From: Norana najaformis
Taxonomy: Eukaryota; Annelida; Clitellata; Crassiclitellata; Hormogastridae
NCBI GenBank assembly: GCA_964023275.1
Contig: OZ029927.1
Coordinates: forward strand, 10,739,726 to 10,803,725
Direction: 5' to 3'
Length of the DNA: 64,000 nt
The notes under the pieces: model-generated
Database searches by the model: none
What the model saw: the letters and a program-made list of their open reading frames with translations, nothing else
What the model was told of the DNA's origin: nothing
Made by a program: the position numbers and the translations under genes
Part shown: positions 1 through 14,639 of the stretch, piece after piece
How the letters are laid out: every line of letters begins with the position of its first letter
How positions within the stretch are numbered: position 1 is the first letter of the stretch

Positions 1-1941
1 TAATACTAACTTTTCAAAGTTCACTCTGTATGAAAATAGAGTGAAAAGAGTAAACAAATAGTCAGGTTCAGCAACAAAACGCAGACATCACCTAAGTACA
101 TTGTATGGAACAGAATACTTACTTGAAGCAAACAGAATCAAACTGAAACATGTCTGGCAGTTAAGTGGAATACCAAAGCAAATAACACCTAGAACTTTAT
201 TTATTTCACCCCAGGATCACTTGGACTAAATACAGATGAACACACAACCAAGAAACAAAGACCAGTCAAACCTCCACAAAACAACTTCATCAAACTCATC
301 AAAAACAAGACTCCATGCAAATGATGACTGGTAAACCCAAATATTTAAACACTAAACGAACAAGTCCTTTAAAATCAAAATAACACTCAAATTACAGATA
401 ACAAAACATAATGTAGAATTCATATAGCACCCTCTACATTGAAACTACTCAGTGGTGCTTCTGCAATAACAGCTATATGAATAACATAATACAACTGGAC
501 GTTTTAGAGTCCTTTGTCTAATGAAGCTGGAAGCCAATCTTGTGCCAATTGCACAAAACGAATATCTCAGAACTGGATAAATCTTCAGTTTTTAAAACCA
601 AAGAAAAAGGAAAGACAGGTTGAAGAGAAAACAAACTGCAGAAAACACAATGATTCACAAGAATTAATAAAAATTCTGACAATTTTAGGATTAAGACTTA
701 AAGACACTTAACCAAAGAGATCTAACAAAACTGAACAAATGACAGACACACCAAAGGATAACTCGAACAACATCTGAAAGAATACCTCAACATTAACAAA
801 GAGAAAACAAATCCCCAATCATTCCACATAAATCACTTATCACAAGCTGAACTTTCTCACAAACTTATCCAAAGTATCCCAATTCTAAGACTTAGTCATA
901 TCTACACAATATGAAAGGATGTTCGGTTACATAGGGGCCTGCCTGTTGAGTTGAGCCAATGACATCAGTGGTGAAATTTCTAAAACTAAATATCACCTTG
1001 GGTACTAAATGAGATCGACGGGCTCAACAGTCGGCAAACATGGGTGGCAACCTTGTCCTTGGAACTGCAAAATGAGGCTACCAAAACTAGTTCCACGCCT
1101 GGATGAAGACAAATAGGTGAACATGCTCTTACCAGACAAGAAACAAATGAAATCCAATACAGTGCACATTCAAAATTTAGGAAACTGTCTGCAATGGTGG
1201 TACAAACCTACAGCTCTGTGCCCAATCAACTAGAAAACATTTTTACAGCGTATGTGGTTAATAATCGCACAATAATTGCATCACAACACATGTATTTTTC
1301 TCTCACATTCACAGCAGCTGTTATAGGAAGCATGTATCACAGCTGATGCTTTGTGAAATTCTTAAATATCCGCAAATGTCTTCTTTCATAGAAACATGCA
1401 ATGTTTGCAACACTAATGAAGCACTTGCTATACATAATAGTTTTCATTTTTGCATCCATCATATAATTATTCAGAATGCTGGCATTCAAAATTTTGTGAA
1501 ACTACAGAATGCTTCAAGGCAAGGTACAGTGAAGCGCAGCAAGGTAAGGTAAGTGCCACTCCTGAATCACCAAAATTCAGATATCGTAAACAACGTGGTT
1601 TAGAGTCAGGAAATATGTTTAGAACACATTTTGAGGATTCTTAAAAGCTGCTATTAAGTGTATTGAAACATGCATAAGTATAATACATGTTGCAAAGCTA
1701 CTGTAGAACTGAATTGCTCAACCCATCCCACTACAATCCACTTCCAAAACTGCCTTCACAGCAGCAGGTAACCATACCCTGTTCAGAAAACCCAAGAGCT
1801 TTTGCTGTGTATCTTATCTGAAGTACAATTTCATATTTCACAACACCTAAGCCACAGATTTAAAGCTGAGCAAATCATGGTGGCAAACATCTGAAATCCA
1901 CAATTTGAGATATTCTGCACACCTCACTTATTAAAAGTGTT

Positions 1942-2196
1942 GCTCAGGAGCAAACTGCATTAAGTTCAAGGGTCAAGGGCATGCTATATATTAAGTGCAT
2001 GGCTCAAGAGTATAGCGCATTAGTGAATGATCAAAAAACATCGTACATTAACTAAAAGGCTCAAGAGCATGTTACATTCAGTGCATGGCCCAAGAGCATG
2101 GTACATTAACTGCAAGGTCCATGAGCATGGTATGTTTTGATCAAGAGCACTGTACTTTAAATGCAAGGATCAAGAGCGAGCTATACTCAGCGCACA
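1942..2196. repeat. Degenerate minisatellite, unit about 38 bp
   Basis: Six to seven diverged copies of a unit like GGCTCAAGAGCATGGTACAT plus TAAGTGCAT. It lies in the region left of the last visible FET exon. Confidence 0.75.
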
Positions 2197-3714
2197 AATC
2201 AACAGAATTATTAAGTTCATGGCTAACGGCTAATTTCACTTAAAGTACTTTCAACATAGCTCAAAGTAAACTCAGGTTAAAAAAAAAAACCAAATGATAG
2301 CACTGAGTGAAAGCATGTTGTGGCATTTAAGAATCCAGTAATAAATTACTATGCAAACCAGTTTACTGAAAAGGTCTAAACTGCTGTCCAAATTCAGATA
2401 AGATCATTGAGATTAAGCACTTTTCTCAAATTTCACAGATTCGCGACCAGTTGTGGAAGAAAGCAAAAAACAGTGGCATACTAGTTCCATTCTCCAAAAT
2501 CTACAGCAAACTTTATAAGTAACTGCTCTGCAGAAAGTCTTCACTCATATATAACTTTATATGAACTGTTCTCAGTACTAGTGTTTTAGTAAGAAAAACA
2601 ATATGCGATGGGTATGTTACGGTTAATTAAACATTCATACTTATCACACAGAAAAGCAGAGGGTTGAAGCTGTTGCTAGTAGTAAACAATATTGTTGCTA
2701 AAATGCAAACGAGATTGCACCACCAGTTGCTAATCAGCTAAAAGAATGCTGCATGTATTGCTGAAGGTAAACCAATTCTATGCACACATTAACTTTTCCT
2801 TTTTTGAATTCACCATATCAAACTTCTAAGTAGTTCATGATATGGTTGGAATCACCGGACAGGATTTAAAACACTAGAGACTTGCTTTGACACAAGGTCA
2901 TACCAAAATCTATGTAGAACCCTATATAATCCGCTCCAAAATACATGAAATGCCCCTACTTTTTGTTCAAATCATTCAGGATGTTGATTTTCCTGGGACT
3001 CAACATTCTTCTGATCCTACGTCATTACAGACTTCCAACTATGATATACCATGTAAATCTGTTGCTTTTCACTTTTGTGTCAAACCTAGGCAACATGTTA
3101 CGATTGATGGCTTTTCTGTATTTTTCTTAATAGGCTGTAAAATGTGTTTGATGCATGACATACACAAACATAAGCGCATATTAAACTTAAGACTTGTGGC
3201 AATCACATCAGCATCTTTGATAGTTCTTAACACCTTTGACAGGTTCTGAAAAAGTTGCTGTACATATCTTCTGTAAATGTTGTTGAAGTATATCGCACCA
3301 GCTGAACGAATATAAGGGAATATCTCAACACCACCACAAATACCATAAGAAAAGACGCATTTTCAATCCTTTGACCATCATGCTAACAAGAATGAAACAG
3401 ATACTCTTGCTCGTTCTAGGTTCTACTATCCTGTCTTGTATTGTATGGAATACTTTGAATAAAATACTTTGAAGATCAAAACCTAAACCTCTGCTGCACC
3501 ATTCAACTGGAAACATCAGGAATCCTGCAAATTAGCAACTTGGGCACTAGACCAAATGTGCCATGAAAAACATGACGTTCAGATAAAACATTGTAAAGTT
3601 TTGTCCTACTTGTTACTGCAAACAGCAATCAGTAGTAGCATCAACGAATCCTTCAAATTCTCTCAAACATTCTAAACTCATAACAGGCACAAAGCTTGCT
3701 GAATGTTCAAAGAT

Positions 3715-3865
3715 GGGCTGTATCAGCCCAAAGAATACATCACAAACATTCTGGATGGAAAATGCACATGTCCACTAAAAAGCTGTCCACTAAAGCCGGG
3801 CTATATCAGCCCAAAGAATATATCACAAAATTTTCCGGATGGAAAATGCGTATGTCCACTAAAAT
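3715..3865. repeat. Tandem duplication, unit about 82 bp
   Basis: 3717-3780 and 3799-3862 share TATCAGCCCAAAGAATA, GGATGGAAAATGC and ATGTCCACTAAAA. Confidence 0.8.
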
Positions 3866-5368
3866 GCAACCTCCAGTCAAACACAGTACTTGGCCAATCA
3901 CAAAACACAACAGTCAGATAAAGTCTTCTGTAAAGTCAATCCAGGCTACTGTGAATTAAGCTGAGACAGAAACATTTGGAAACATCAGCAAAACCATGAC
4001 CACCAGTGGAAAACAAAACCCCTGAGAACCATGAAACAAAGGAATGTGTGGCATCAAATCTCAACATATATCCCCATCCAAACTAAGACACTAAGCTCCA
4101 ACAACCTGTCGAATATACATGCCCGATATCTAGATTCTAGTTTGCCCAGCACAGCAACAAACACAACAATGCTTAACATCGGAAATGCAAAAACAACAAC
4201 AAGTCACAACAGCAGAGAAACTTATCTGCACCACAATTCCACCGCTGGAATACTGTAACGTCCAAATTAATTCATAAGCCAACAGTGGATTGCGTTAATC
4301 TTTTCATCTCAGTAATCAACTTAACCCCAATAGTCACATAATAATCCCACTGCAATTTCCCTTTATTTTTCATTAGATATTTTTTAAAAACTAACTCAAT
4401 CACAGTCTGCTGCATCAATAAATAAAAGTCTGACTCAAATAAAAGTTTGACTCAAATAAAAGTCCAAATCTAATGATTGCCTATAAGACTAAATAATAAA
4501 CATGACACTATTCACAGTTAACTAAAAAAATTCACAAATTTTTGTGATGTCAGTAATGATTGGCTAAAAGCTAACAAACTCCATTAGCCTTAAAGGACAA
4601 TGCTGTTACAAACTTATTTTCAATTGTGACAATCACTTTTTTCAAATATTTCATATCTGTGAAGTTATGGCTCAATAATCACCTTTATTCACATTAGTAA
4701 TTTTAACAATTCGTGCAATTCTTATTTCATCACAATGTCCACTGTTCCTTACAGTATACCTCTCCAATGTTTTTTGATTAGCTTATGAAAAATGCTTTGT
4801 TTTAACATCCACTACACTGTATTTGCTTCAATGCAATTGGCATTTCATTGTATGCAAAAAATGTTACAATTTAGCCATCAGTTAGTCATAACATTATTTT
4901 AATCTGCATTTTGAAACTTAAATCTGATTTGTGTTGGTGCAAAAGATGCATACTCCGTGGCCAGCAAAAACTTTTAATAAAATTCACCAAAGACATATTT
5001 CTGTGCCTGACTTTGTTAAGAATTTGAAAGATTTGCCCCAAACCACCATGCACACCCAATACCAGATTTTAAATGCATATAGCTCAAGGCCAACATTCAA
5101 AACAAACAAGACAAGCCTTTCTAACTTTTCAAACCCTCAGCAATCATTACACATAACATGTCAGCAAACCAGTTTGCTGTGCAATGCAAGCTGAGTAAAT
5201 AAGTCATCCCTAAGCTTCTGTCAAACACTCTTAATAAACCATATTACAAAACTCCAAAAATAGCTATTTGTCACTTTGTTTAGGAAAATACCCCAAGCTG
5301 AACTTGGCCAACTTTTACAACTGAAATTTATGAACATACAATTCTGTGGCAAAACTGATCAAACTTAC

Positions 5369-8300
5369 CAAAACCTCGATTGGGGCCTCCACCGCCGCCT
5401 CCTCCTCTACCACGGCTGAAACAGATAAAGACACTAGTATTTCAACGAAAACACGTACGGGACAGGATGTCTGACCTCCGATTTATCTGCTGTTGTTGGT
5501 CCTTCTGAAGTGTATACCGTATACCACTGAGGCTGTAGTATACTAGTAAATCACCAAGAAAAGTTTGAAAGAATGCATGGTAAATGATGAAAACATGCAC
5601 CAAATACATCTTGAAATTTAAAACATAGTTAGCAATGGTAAAACAACACTTCACAGATAGTGCTAAAATACTGGTTTGCCAGCAAACTTCAATTTTGGAA
5701 CGCTCAAGATCCTAAGTTACTCCTTAGAAATTACTCTTTAGAAATACCCATCACAGGTCACCACAAAAACCATACCCTAAACCTTTATTAAAGCATCATT
5801 CAAACAAGTGGAAATTTTAACGAACTGGAAATGCAACACCTAAAGTTTCAATATTTAAGACTTGCGGTTTTAGAAAAATTTAAAATAAGAGGCCTTGTCT
5901 GTGAAACTCAAAAATAAACAACTGCAAATAAAACTTGCTTTGTTCTAAGGCCAGAAGCAGATAAACCCACATCATAATGCTTAAAAAGAAATAATAAACT
6001 TTATATGGACTTTAATATTTTAACTGTTCAAAGAATAGAATTTTTGCAGCAGAAATTTCAGCATAAACATCACTGCGTTATGTGACCCATTCATAAATTC
6101 TGCACGAGAATAAGAGCACAGACGCAACAGTGCAGTCCAGGAAAGCTAAGCTCGATCAAAATCTACCACAAGAATTTGACCATTTTAAAATAAAGCTGTG
6201 TTGTTTTTACCTACTCATCAAAACCAGGTCTGTCAGGAAAGATGTGCTCAATATCTCATCAATCAATATGGCAAAACAAGCCTCAAAGACACCGATATAT
6301 CAGATAGAAAATGAAACTGTACCAGTGTACAATATAAATTACTTTTCTGCAGGACGACTGACAGCCAACATGGAACTAGGCTTGCAAATAAGTCATGACG
6401 GAAATACAGAATACAGCAACACGAGTTGAATTCCTTTTGACCTTAATTAAGTATATATTAAGCCCTAACTTTGTAAAAAGTCAAAACCACAGCAAACTCT
6501 TTGTACTTTGACAGACAGCTATAGGATTAACAATGAGAGCAGAATTTGTGAAAGCTTGAGCAGTAATTAACCTAAAATTTTACATCTTGAACGAAAAACA
6601 ATTTGAATTTACGTTTTAATCACGAATATGATATGAAAAGTATTCAAAACTAAACAATATTTTTCCTCAATCTGCAGCAATACTTTCTCATAAAGCTGGA
6701 ATTAGTAACAAGTACCGGTACGACATACAAACTAAAGCCGTGTCCCTATACTCCCAATAATAACCCAATTCTTTTCTCAACTAAATAACTGAATTTGAAA
6801 AATTGATTTGCAAGAGGCATGAAGAAAGTACATTTGCAAGGGAAAATGTGCATTAAAACCATTGAATGCAAGCCACTGCTTAATGAAAACCACTCTTGAG
6901 ACATGCACTTATGTGATTTGCACATGAGAATCCACACATAGGGCATGCAAAGTTGTAGCCCAAACACGAAAGTCCACTTGATATTGAAATAATCATGCTA
7001 CAAATAACTGCATTTCAGGAGAAACCATGTGACAACCAAAACAAAAGTACCCTGGTTTTGGAAAGTACAAACAACTCAACTTGGAATGCGACAACAAAGA
7101 AGCTTCCTGCATGTAAAATACTCCTTCACAAAACAGAAACTCCTCTCACAAGTAATGAGCTACATTAACTAGCAAGCTTTCACATCTGTGGAGAGTCTTT
7201 TATTAATCTAGTTACATTCCTTAAGAAATAAATATCTACACCACATAAGGAGTTAAACAGTTTAAACCTCAGCCAGATCCATAAAATAACACTCTCTACA
7301 ATTTAATTAATGATAAGACCCTTAAATTTATAACTCCTTCATTTAAAAAGACAAGCACACACTGGAAACATGATGGCCAAATACCCAAGGGCAAATCTGC
7401 AGCAGACTTCCATGCAAGCAGGAGAAGGTGGAGTTCAAAGCAAATGTACTTTCCTGACACCCTATCTCAAAATTTTGATTTCATCTGGTGACCATAAAAT
7501 CTGTAACCTTTCAGAACCACGCAAATCAAATATGAACATAGCACATCTCTTAACTTTTTCAAACAACTACTGAAATTTTCATAACAATGGATTTTCACAA
7601 AAAAGGCACTTTTTAAAAAGCCAATATAGAATTTCTTCCATTTGAAAATTCACACAAAATTGTTAATGCACAACCAAGTAAACCCAACATAAATTTACGT
7701 CTTCAAATTTTAAACAACACGTGTTACCCAGAATACGAAAATGTTCCCTTAATAAAATTTCATCAAATAAAAAGCAGTGCTCCATAAAATTACTCCCAAC
7801 TTTAAAAAACAATACCAGCTCATGAAATCAAACTACAAATTTCAAAGCTGATACTAACTTCTAACCGGATTTTTGAGAAAACTTGGTACTGGTGTAAAAC
7901 TACCCAATTTTACCAATCTAATGTGTATACCTTTCCAAATTATTTTCTCTGAAAATATTTAGACACTCCAAGAGTTGCATTTAAACCGCATGCATTCACC
8001 GAGGTATATATATATATATATATATATATATGTCACAAAACAGAAAAAAGGCAATTTTAGGTTTTACAACTGTGGTCTAACTTTATGTAGAAAATGTAAA
8101 TATTAACAGCTGATCCAAAAGCAAACCAAACTAATTTCTTCACACATGCATGCACGCACAATCTCTCACCAAAGCCAGCCAAAATGGAAGTGAAAACAAA
8201 AACACTACAGAATACCATTCTAGAAATAATACAGTTACCTGGTTAAAACCTAATGCAGGGACAATTAATTTTATTTTTATTTTAAACAATTTAATTTTAA

Positions 8301-11300
8301 ACCTCTGGTTAAAACCTAAAGCAGGGACAATTAATTTTATCTAAACCTGACCACATAGTTGGGACAAACTGCCTATGGCTTGAAAAATTCAGATATGAGA
8401 ACTCACCCAAAGACACCACCAGAGCCTCCACCCAGATGTCCAACATTTCCTACAGAAATTCACACATTTCTAGTTAGTCCACTGCAAAAAAACTTTAGTA
8501 CATTTTATTTTCTTCTATCTAACAGCCTCCCCTCACACGCTGCACAATCAAAACTATTATTATTAATTATATGTTATTTATGTCAAGCTAAATAACAAAT
8601 TCACCTTAAAAATGAAGGCAGCTGGTAAAAGATAAGTCTTCATTCATTTACAAAAACAAATAATGGAAACAGGTTCCACAAAGCTGGTTTAGTAAATTCA
8701 ATAAATATGGACCAGTGTGTGAAATGGCATGGCAACCTCAATTCTTTTTTTGGAAGGAAGGATCAAACTAGCAGAAGGAAGCCAATTGTTTTATCCGTTA
8801 GGATGAAGCTTGGTTGGAATGCACAAGTCAACAAAATAACTTGATGATAGACCATGAACTGCTGTACATACAATAACAGCAAGTTTAAACTAAGTCTGAG
8901 CTAGAAAAGATCAGCAATGTAATTTTTTATGACTGGAGACCTTGGAGGATTGAATCAAGACAACATTACAAAAATACTTTTCATCATACCTGGAGCTGAC
9001 AGTGTTTGAATTGATGGTACTTGTGAGGCACCAGGTGGGCCACCAGCAGCAGCAATGAAGACAGGTGGTTGTGCCATGGGTACAGGTGATGGTGGAATGT
9101 ATCCTGGTACTTGATTAAATCCTGCTGGCTGCGAAGGGGGCTGGCCATAAACAGGTGGTTGATTGGCTGCAGGTTGGCCATACGGAGGGGGCTGTTGGTT
9201 AACAGGCTGGCCGTAGTTGTGAGGTTGCTGGGCACTGGCTGGAATATAGCCAGGTGGGTGCTGGGCTGCAGGGGGTTGTCCAAGGGGGGCTGCTTGAACA
9301 AGTGGTTGGCCATAGCTTGATGGTTGAGGAGTGGTGGGTGCCTGGCCTGCATAAGCAAACGTCTGCTGTACAGCAGGCTGACCATAAGCTGACGGAGGCT
9401 GCTGGGCAGGTGGTTGCCCATATACTTGAGTCTGTTGACCAGGCTGGACATATGTTGTTGGCTGCTGGAGTCCTGGTTGACCAATGGCAACTGGCTGCTG
9501 TGAAGGTAGTTGCCCATAAACAACAGCCTGTTGGGCCGGTGGCTGGCCATAAACAGACGGTGGTTGGGCAACTGGCTGGCTGTAACCTACAACTACAAGA
9601 TAAGACATAAGATAAGCACACACCAACTTCATTACACACAAGTAATGATTCATCTCTAATCGAATCTAATTTGGAAGCTTCTGTAGCAACATTATTGTAG
9701 TGCACTAGACATCAATCGATGGTCACTTCTTGTCAAAGTCTCTTAGTTTTGTCACTAAATTCGGCCACCATCATTCTGGCACACGTCACCCTCAGAGGCC
9801 CCATCAGTTTAGGGCATCCTGTTGAAACTCTTGCTTTTGTCTATCATAATCTTCTGTAACACTCTTGCCTCTGCCACACTTGCTCTGATCACTTTCTAAC
9901 TTCTGCCACATTCTGGCTCCTATTAACTTCAGGCTTCAGTCACATCTGTCTCCTATTAACCTCAGGCTTCGGTCACATCTGTCTCCTGTCACTCTCAGGT
10001 TCTTTTCACTTCCAGTCGAGTTCCCCCGTACACATTCATATCCAAGTCACACAGGATTAAATTGGATTAAATTTGAACACTCGTTTGACCTGACCATACA
10101 GAAGTGTTTGGAAGTTAAACAAGTCTGACCTGGTTGTCCATAAGACGGTTGGCCATAGGCAGGAGGCTGTTCTGAAGGAGCAGCATAGCCACTGGATGCC
10201 ACTCCATATGGTGATGCAGACACATAAGTTGTCACAGCCGCTCCATAGGCAGCCGGTTGACTATATGTAGACTGACCTAAACGCATTCATCAAGTGTACA
10301 AGTGACTACTGATGTTGCTCTTATCATTAACCAAGAAGTTGATACAGAAAAGAGACTGCATCAATCTGCTTATAACCAAGAAAAATGGACAACTGACATA
10401 TTAACTCAGCATGGCTATGGGTACAGGGTATAAAATGGCTAAAAAATTCACTGGATTGAAAAATCTTTAGACGCAAGATCACAAACTACTACTACAACAT
10501 TCCACGAACAGGACTATTTTACCCTGCAGGCTGCATAGCTAGATAAGGAATTGTCAATTACATATGAAATGCTGAGAATGAAGAACTCCTGCGCACAGAT
10601 GCAAAAGGCTAACACATCACCAATTGAAAAACACGAGAGCAGAACGAAAATCCTACCAGGCGAAGTGTAGGATGACTGACTGTACTCTGGTTGACCATAC
10701 GAACTATGTGGTACTACTGCCTGTGCAAACTGACCCTGATCATAGCTGTAAGCTGTAACTGGCTGTAGATTAATGAAACACAAACAGTACTCTAACCAAT
10801 GCGATTGTAAATATTCTACTAAAGAGTAACACTGGAATGCATGTTGTACACTAACTACATGGAAATGTTTTGTCAGTTAGTCACCACATACTGAACACCA
10901 ACCAAGAAGCATCACAAGCTGTAAGCAATTTGTGAAACTGATGTTGTGATTCAGCCCAAATATCTTGTGACCTACTGACTAATTTTTCAAGAACTAGGTG
11001 ACAGGGCTATAAAACAAGCAAACACAATTTCTTACTTAATGCATAGCTTTTCACCAACTCTTCACAAAACAATTACTCAACAAACTGACTAAGATGGGGT
11101 ACAGTAGGAAGCCATTGCGAAATGAATTAAAATGCTTAATTTGATGCAGTAGTCTTATGGTGACGTCCACTGAAGAACTCCTCAGTCAAAAGTAAGATCA
11201 AGGGCGAATACGGTGTAAACTGTTAACTCTTGGACATTATTTACAACAGATAAAATAAATAAAAAGTAGTCATACAGAATTAGTGCCAATCAAAGTAACA

Positions 11301-13215
11301 ACTAAGCAGGCTCAAAGCATATCTTCTTCTATCTATTACAGAGTGCTGGGAGGTGAGGCAAACAGGTGCTGAGGACTTCACTGGCTGTCATCTTTCCTCA
11401 TCCTAGATGCAACATGGTCAAAGGACTCTGACTGAGGTGTCACCTGTCAATTCTGGATACAAACTGTTGGTTGGCCTTTGTGTGCAGGCAAAATCCCACT
11501 AGTAGTGACTTTTCTAGTTATCTGAGCACTATATGCCTCCTGATGAACACTGTTCTTAATAAACTTTAACACCATTTACCCTACTAAACGGGGCACTTTT
11601 CTGTCGTACTTAAAAGAAACTATATTCACTGTCTAGATAATTAGCTAAGTTTGTTGAAGGTAAATAAGCATAATACAAAAATCTTACCGCTGGCGTATAG
11701 CTAGGTTGAACATAGCTGGCTTCAGGAGGCTGGCTATAGTTATAACTGTAACTAAAACACAACAAGGTGCTGTAATTTTAAGCTAATAGGCACCTCAGCT
11801 GTATCAGTCATAAAAAGCCATAATGCAGTATATTAACAACACCAACAATAACGCCAGTGTCGTCTAGCAAAGTTTCACAATCTCAGCATTCTGTTTTCAT
11901 TTTTAAAAACATGGAGATTATCAACAGTGAAGCAAAAAATCAACTTTACTGTGTCCAAAAATCAAAACTGAAAGACGCAAAATATTTTACAAAAAGTAAA
12001 CCAAACCAGTTCCACATCTGGGCTAGATCAATATTATTTAACAAAAAAACTTCTTTTATGCTAAAATCTAACACGAATGTAAGATTTCCATGACTATAAA
12101 ACACAGTAGAGTTTACTTTACATGCTACTAGATAGTTACACATCATACCTATGCATACCATTCAATCCAAATTTTAAAAAGGTAAGCAGACGTACGATAT
12201 GGGATCAAGAAAAATTGTAAAGAAATAATTGTAAAAAGTAGTCATCATGAAATATAACTTCAGATCTACTCTTAATCTGCCCAGACCATCAAAGTCTTCT
12301 TTGGACACATTACTTATTTAAAGATTTTTAACATAAGCTTACCTAGCCGGTGCGACAACAGCTGGTGTAGCAGCAATGTAGATATATTCTGAAATTGAAA
12401 TCAATTTCAGGAAATTATTTAACTTCTTTTTAATCATATCCATTTCAAGTTTCTTACTGAACAGCTTCAATTGTCATAATTCAAGTTTTAACAGTGGAGT
12501 TACAAAGATTGTGAACATCAGTTTTGTATGCCATCAGACCCATAACCTGAACAGCTAAAATAAATAAGCTAAAATACAATTTTAAAGCTGAACTTTTACA
12601 TAGCGCCTTTACACGATTACTTAAGGCTCTACATAAACTGTATCCAATTGTAACCGCAACCGTTGAATTGCGTACTTAATATGCTAATGTATGAATTGAT
12701 GGTCATGGTCAAGCAAAATCATGTTTATACAGAAGTGGATCAACAGCAAATGACTGCTGTATTATAACGTTTTGGCGTCCAGCTGCTTTCGTTATTATTT
12801 TTGGTTTTGGTGGTCATTTGCTTCTTCCATGCAAGCTGGTTCAGGTACAATTTTTCTACATTATATGCAATTGTCATGTGTCTAAAAGAGCCCAAACCCA
12901 TAAAACTGCATTCATTTCTGTTAATAATTTGCAGCCGATTGTAACCAGAACCGTAGAAAAGCGTACTTAAAATGCTAATCACGAAATGTAAATGCATGGT
13001 TCAACAAAAGGCCGCCATTTCGCCAAAGCGAATGACCGTTACTGAATAAGGAACAGAAATTTGAACTGAATTGGACCATATGCACTGTACACTTTCAAAT
13101 CGTCTTAAGTCGCGATACACATAAATGACAGAAATAAGAAAAAAATTCCGAATCTGTGCATTAATTCGAATGCAAGAAGCTTAAAATCAAACAAAAACTT
13201 ACGCTGATCCGCCAT
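5369..13215 (-). CDS. FET-family (EWSR1/FUS/TAF15-like) RNA-binding protein, N-terminal part; gene continues past the left edge
   Basis: Eight minus-strand exons join in phase: 13215-13203, 12388-12343, 11751-11688, 10762-10657, 10276-10130, 9586-8990, 8449-8407 and 5415-5369, giving 354 codons that start MADQQYIYIAATPAV. All junctions are GT-AG. Residues up to about 325 form a low-complexity Tyr/Gln/Pro/Ala/Ser domain with many YGQP or YGQPP units, mostly in the 597-bp exon 9586-8990. Exon 8449-8407 is glycine rich and exon 5415-5369 encodes an RGRG and polyglycine stretch ending NRGF. A prion-like SYGQ domain followed by RGG is the FET layout; these nuclear proteins act in transcription and splicing and condense through the Tyr-rich domain. 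The RRM and zinc finger are not seen; a good donor (GTAAGT) after 5369 implies more exons to the left. The start lies in AAAATGG and no upstream in-frame ATG competes. Another Tyr-rich RGG protein is possible, hence no symbol. Confidence 0.75.
8005..8031. repeat. TA microsatellite
   Basis: An uninterrupted run of 13 TA units in FET intron 7. Confidence 0.95.
8238..8341. repeat. Tandem duplication, unit about 67 bp
   Basis: TGGTTAAAACCTAATGCAGG and GACAATTAATTTTAT at 8238-8272 recur at 8305-8339 with one change. Confidence 0.85.
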
Positions 13216-13330
13216 TTTTATTCACACGCTTGCTGGCGAAGGCCAAAATAACCAACCCCAGTAAACTTTCACCGCAGGCCGACTTCCGTTTAAGTTGTTT
13301 AGAAAGTTCAATTCAGTCTAACAATTCAAT

Positions 13331-13550
13331 GTTAATCGTAATCGTAATCCCTAGATTTCTACAGCGCTCAACGAAAGCTAAGTCGCGGGAACCATCTTAT
13401 TCACAGGCGCTCAGTCAAAACAAAATCGATAGGCAAAGGGGTTCGGTTCCAGGTCAAGATCCAGAAGTCAGGCACTCAGACAGTCGGACGGCTACGGTGG
13501 ATGATGTTTGAAATTGAAACGAGAAGAGAGATAAGGGGAAGAGGAAGAAT
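13331..13550 (-). repeat. SINE-like repeat, family A
   Basis: A reversed copy of a roughly 210-bp family whose 3' end reads GGGCGCTGTAGAAATC followed by ATTACG/GATTAC repeats. It sits just upstream of the FET start codon. Other copies are at 14640-14840, 16530-16740, 36965-37176, 51380-51525, 54000-54209 and 62684-62955. Confidence 0.8.
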
Positions 13551-14639
13551 TAAGGTGCAGTTTGAAGCGAAAGGCACACGTTTCATGGGTAGTAAACCCT
13601 GTTTGCTAAATTAATTTCAGCTGCGTTGATTACAATTTAAATTATTACTAAGGTGCATGATTAAAATTTTTTATATGGGTTGCTAGAAAGGAATCTATAC
13701 CGGTAGTATAATGTGTTACTTCCTTTGCGCGCGCATTGTTGATGTAACTAGGAAATTTCTAAGAGCCACACAAAAATCGCGTCAGAGAGACCAGTTTACC
13801 GGCTCTGTCAAATCAAATCCGTCAGAGACAGGTTGTTTGCGATTAATTAGTAACGGAGCACCTTCGAAGCCGTACTTTTCATTCGGCACGTATGTTTTAA
13901 ATCTTGTATAAGAACTTAGTTTACCCCACTTGAAGTTCTCAAACAGAATACGATGCTCAGAAAGAGTGCTCATACATCCCAAGACCAAAGTCTCACGAAA
14001 AGGGCAACTTGCTGTAGCATACCAATTTTAACTTCATAAACATTTTAAATATTTTTCAACCCTGTTTGCTAAATTCATTTTTCAACATGGTTAACTTAAG
14101 GGCTAACTTGCTGTATTTTTTATTTTATACAAGATTTAAAAGTTCTTTCAACCCTGTTTTCTAAATGTTCTTAAAGATATGCAGAAAATGAGTAAATACG
14201 CCTTGCCGTACTGTGCTCAGCATTGCTTCACTGCATTTACCAGGACAACGTCAACAGCATCAGCGGCGCAGCTAGCCTTCCAAAGGCCCTTGTGCAAACT
14301 GAACATTGGCTATTTTGCTTTACGTAATTGAGAAAGCGGGCCTCGGCCCCTTGGGGGCCCAGGCGGCCCCTCGTCTCGTGGGCCCTTGTGCTTTGCACAA
14401 CCTGCACAGTCTATTGCTACGCCCCTAAACAACACGAAGCTACCACCAGAGTAATCTAATCTAACGATTTCTACAGTGCTGTTATTATGATGCACAAGGC
14501 ATCAGTTAATTAACTCCTACCTGAATTATGACAATTAGCCGACCCATCATACGAACTCACCAACACTATCACCTTTTGTAATCTCTGCACAGGTCTTCCA
14601 CTCAAAACTAAAAACACTCATATTCCACAGATCCTATCC

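Larger units (their letters stand above)
1..5368. other. Region left of the last visible FET exon; no exon found
   Basis: Presumed FET intron, since a donor faces it. It holds the degenerate 38-bp minisatellite and the tandem duplication at 3.7 kb. I looked for RRM-like coding sequence on the minus strand and saw none. Short open frames lack splice or family support. Confidence 0.5.
5416..8406. other. FET intron 7
   Basis: AT-rich intron between the glycine-rich and RGG exons, with a TA microsatellite and a 67-bp duplication near its start on the minus strand. Nothing else was recognised. Confidence 0.6.

Noticed and set aside
1100-1200. Possible minus-strand exon with GCAG acceptor and GTAAGA donor
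   Set aside because: It is open in one frame but encodes nothing like the RRM or RGG sequence expected after the FET exons.
9111-9705. Frames antisense or shifted to the large FET exon
   Set aside because: Shadows of the GC-rich, repeat-containing exon 8990-9586; they lack splice support.
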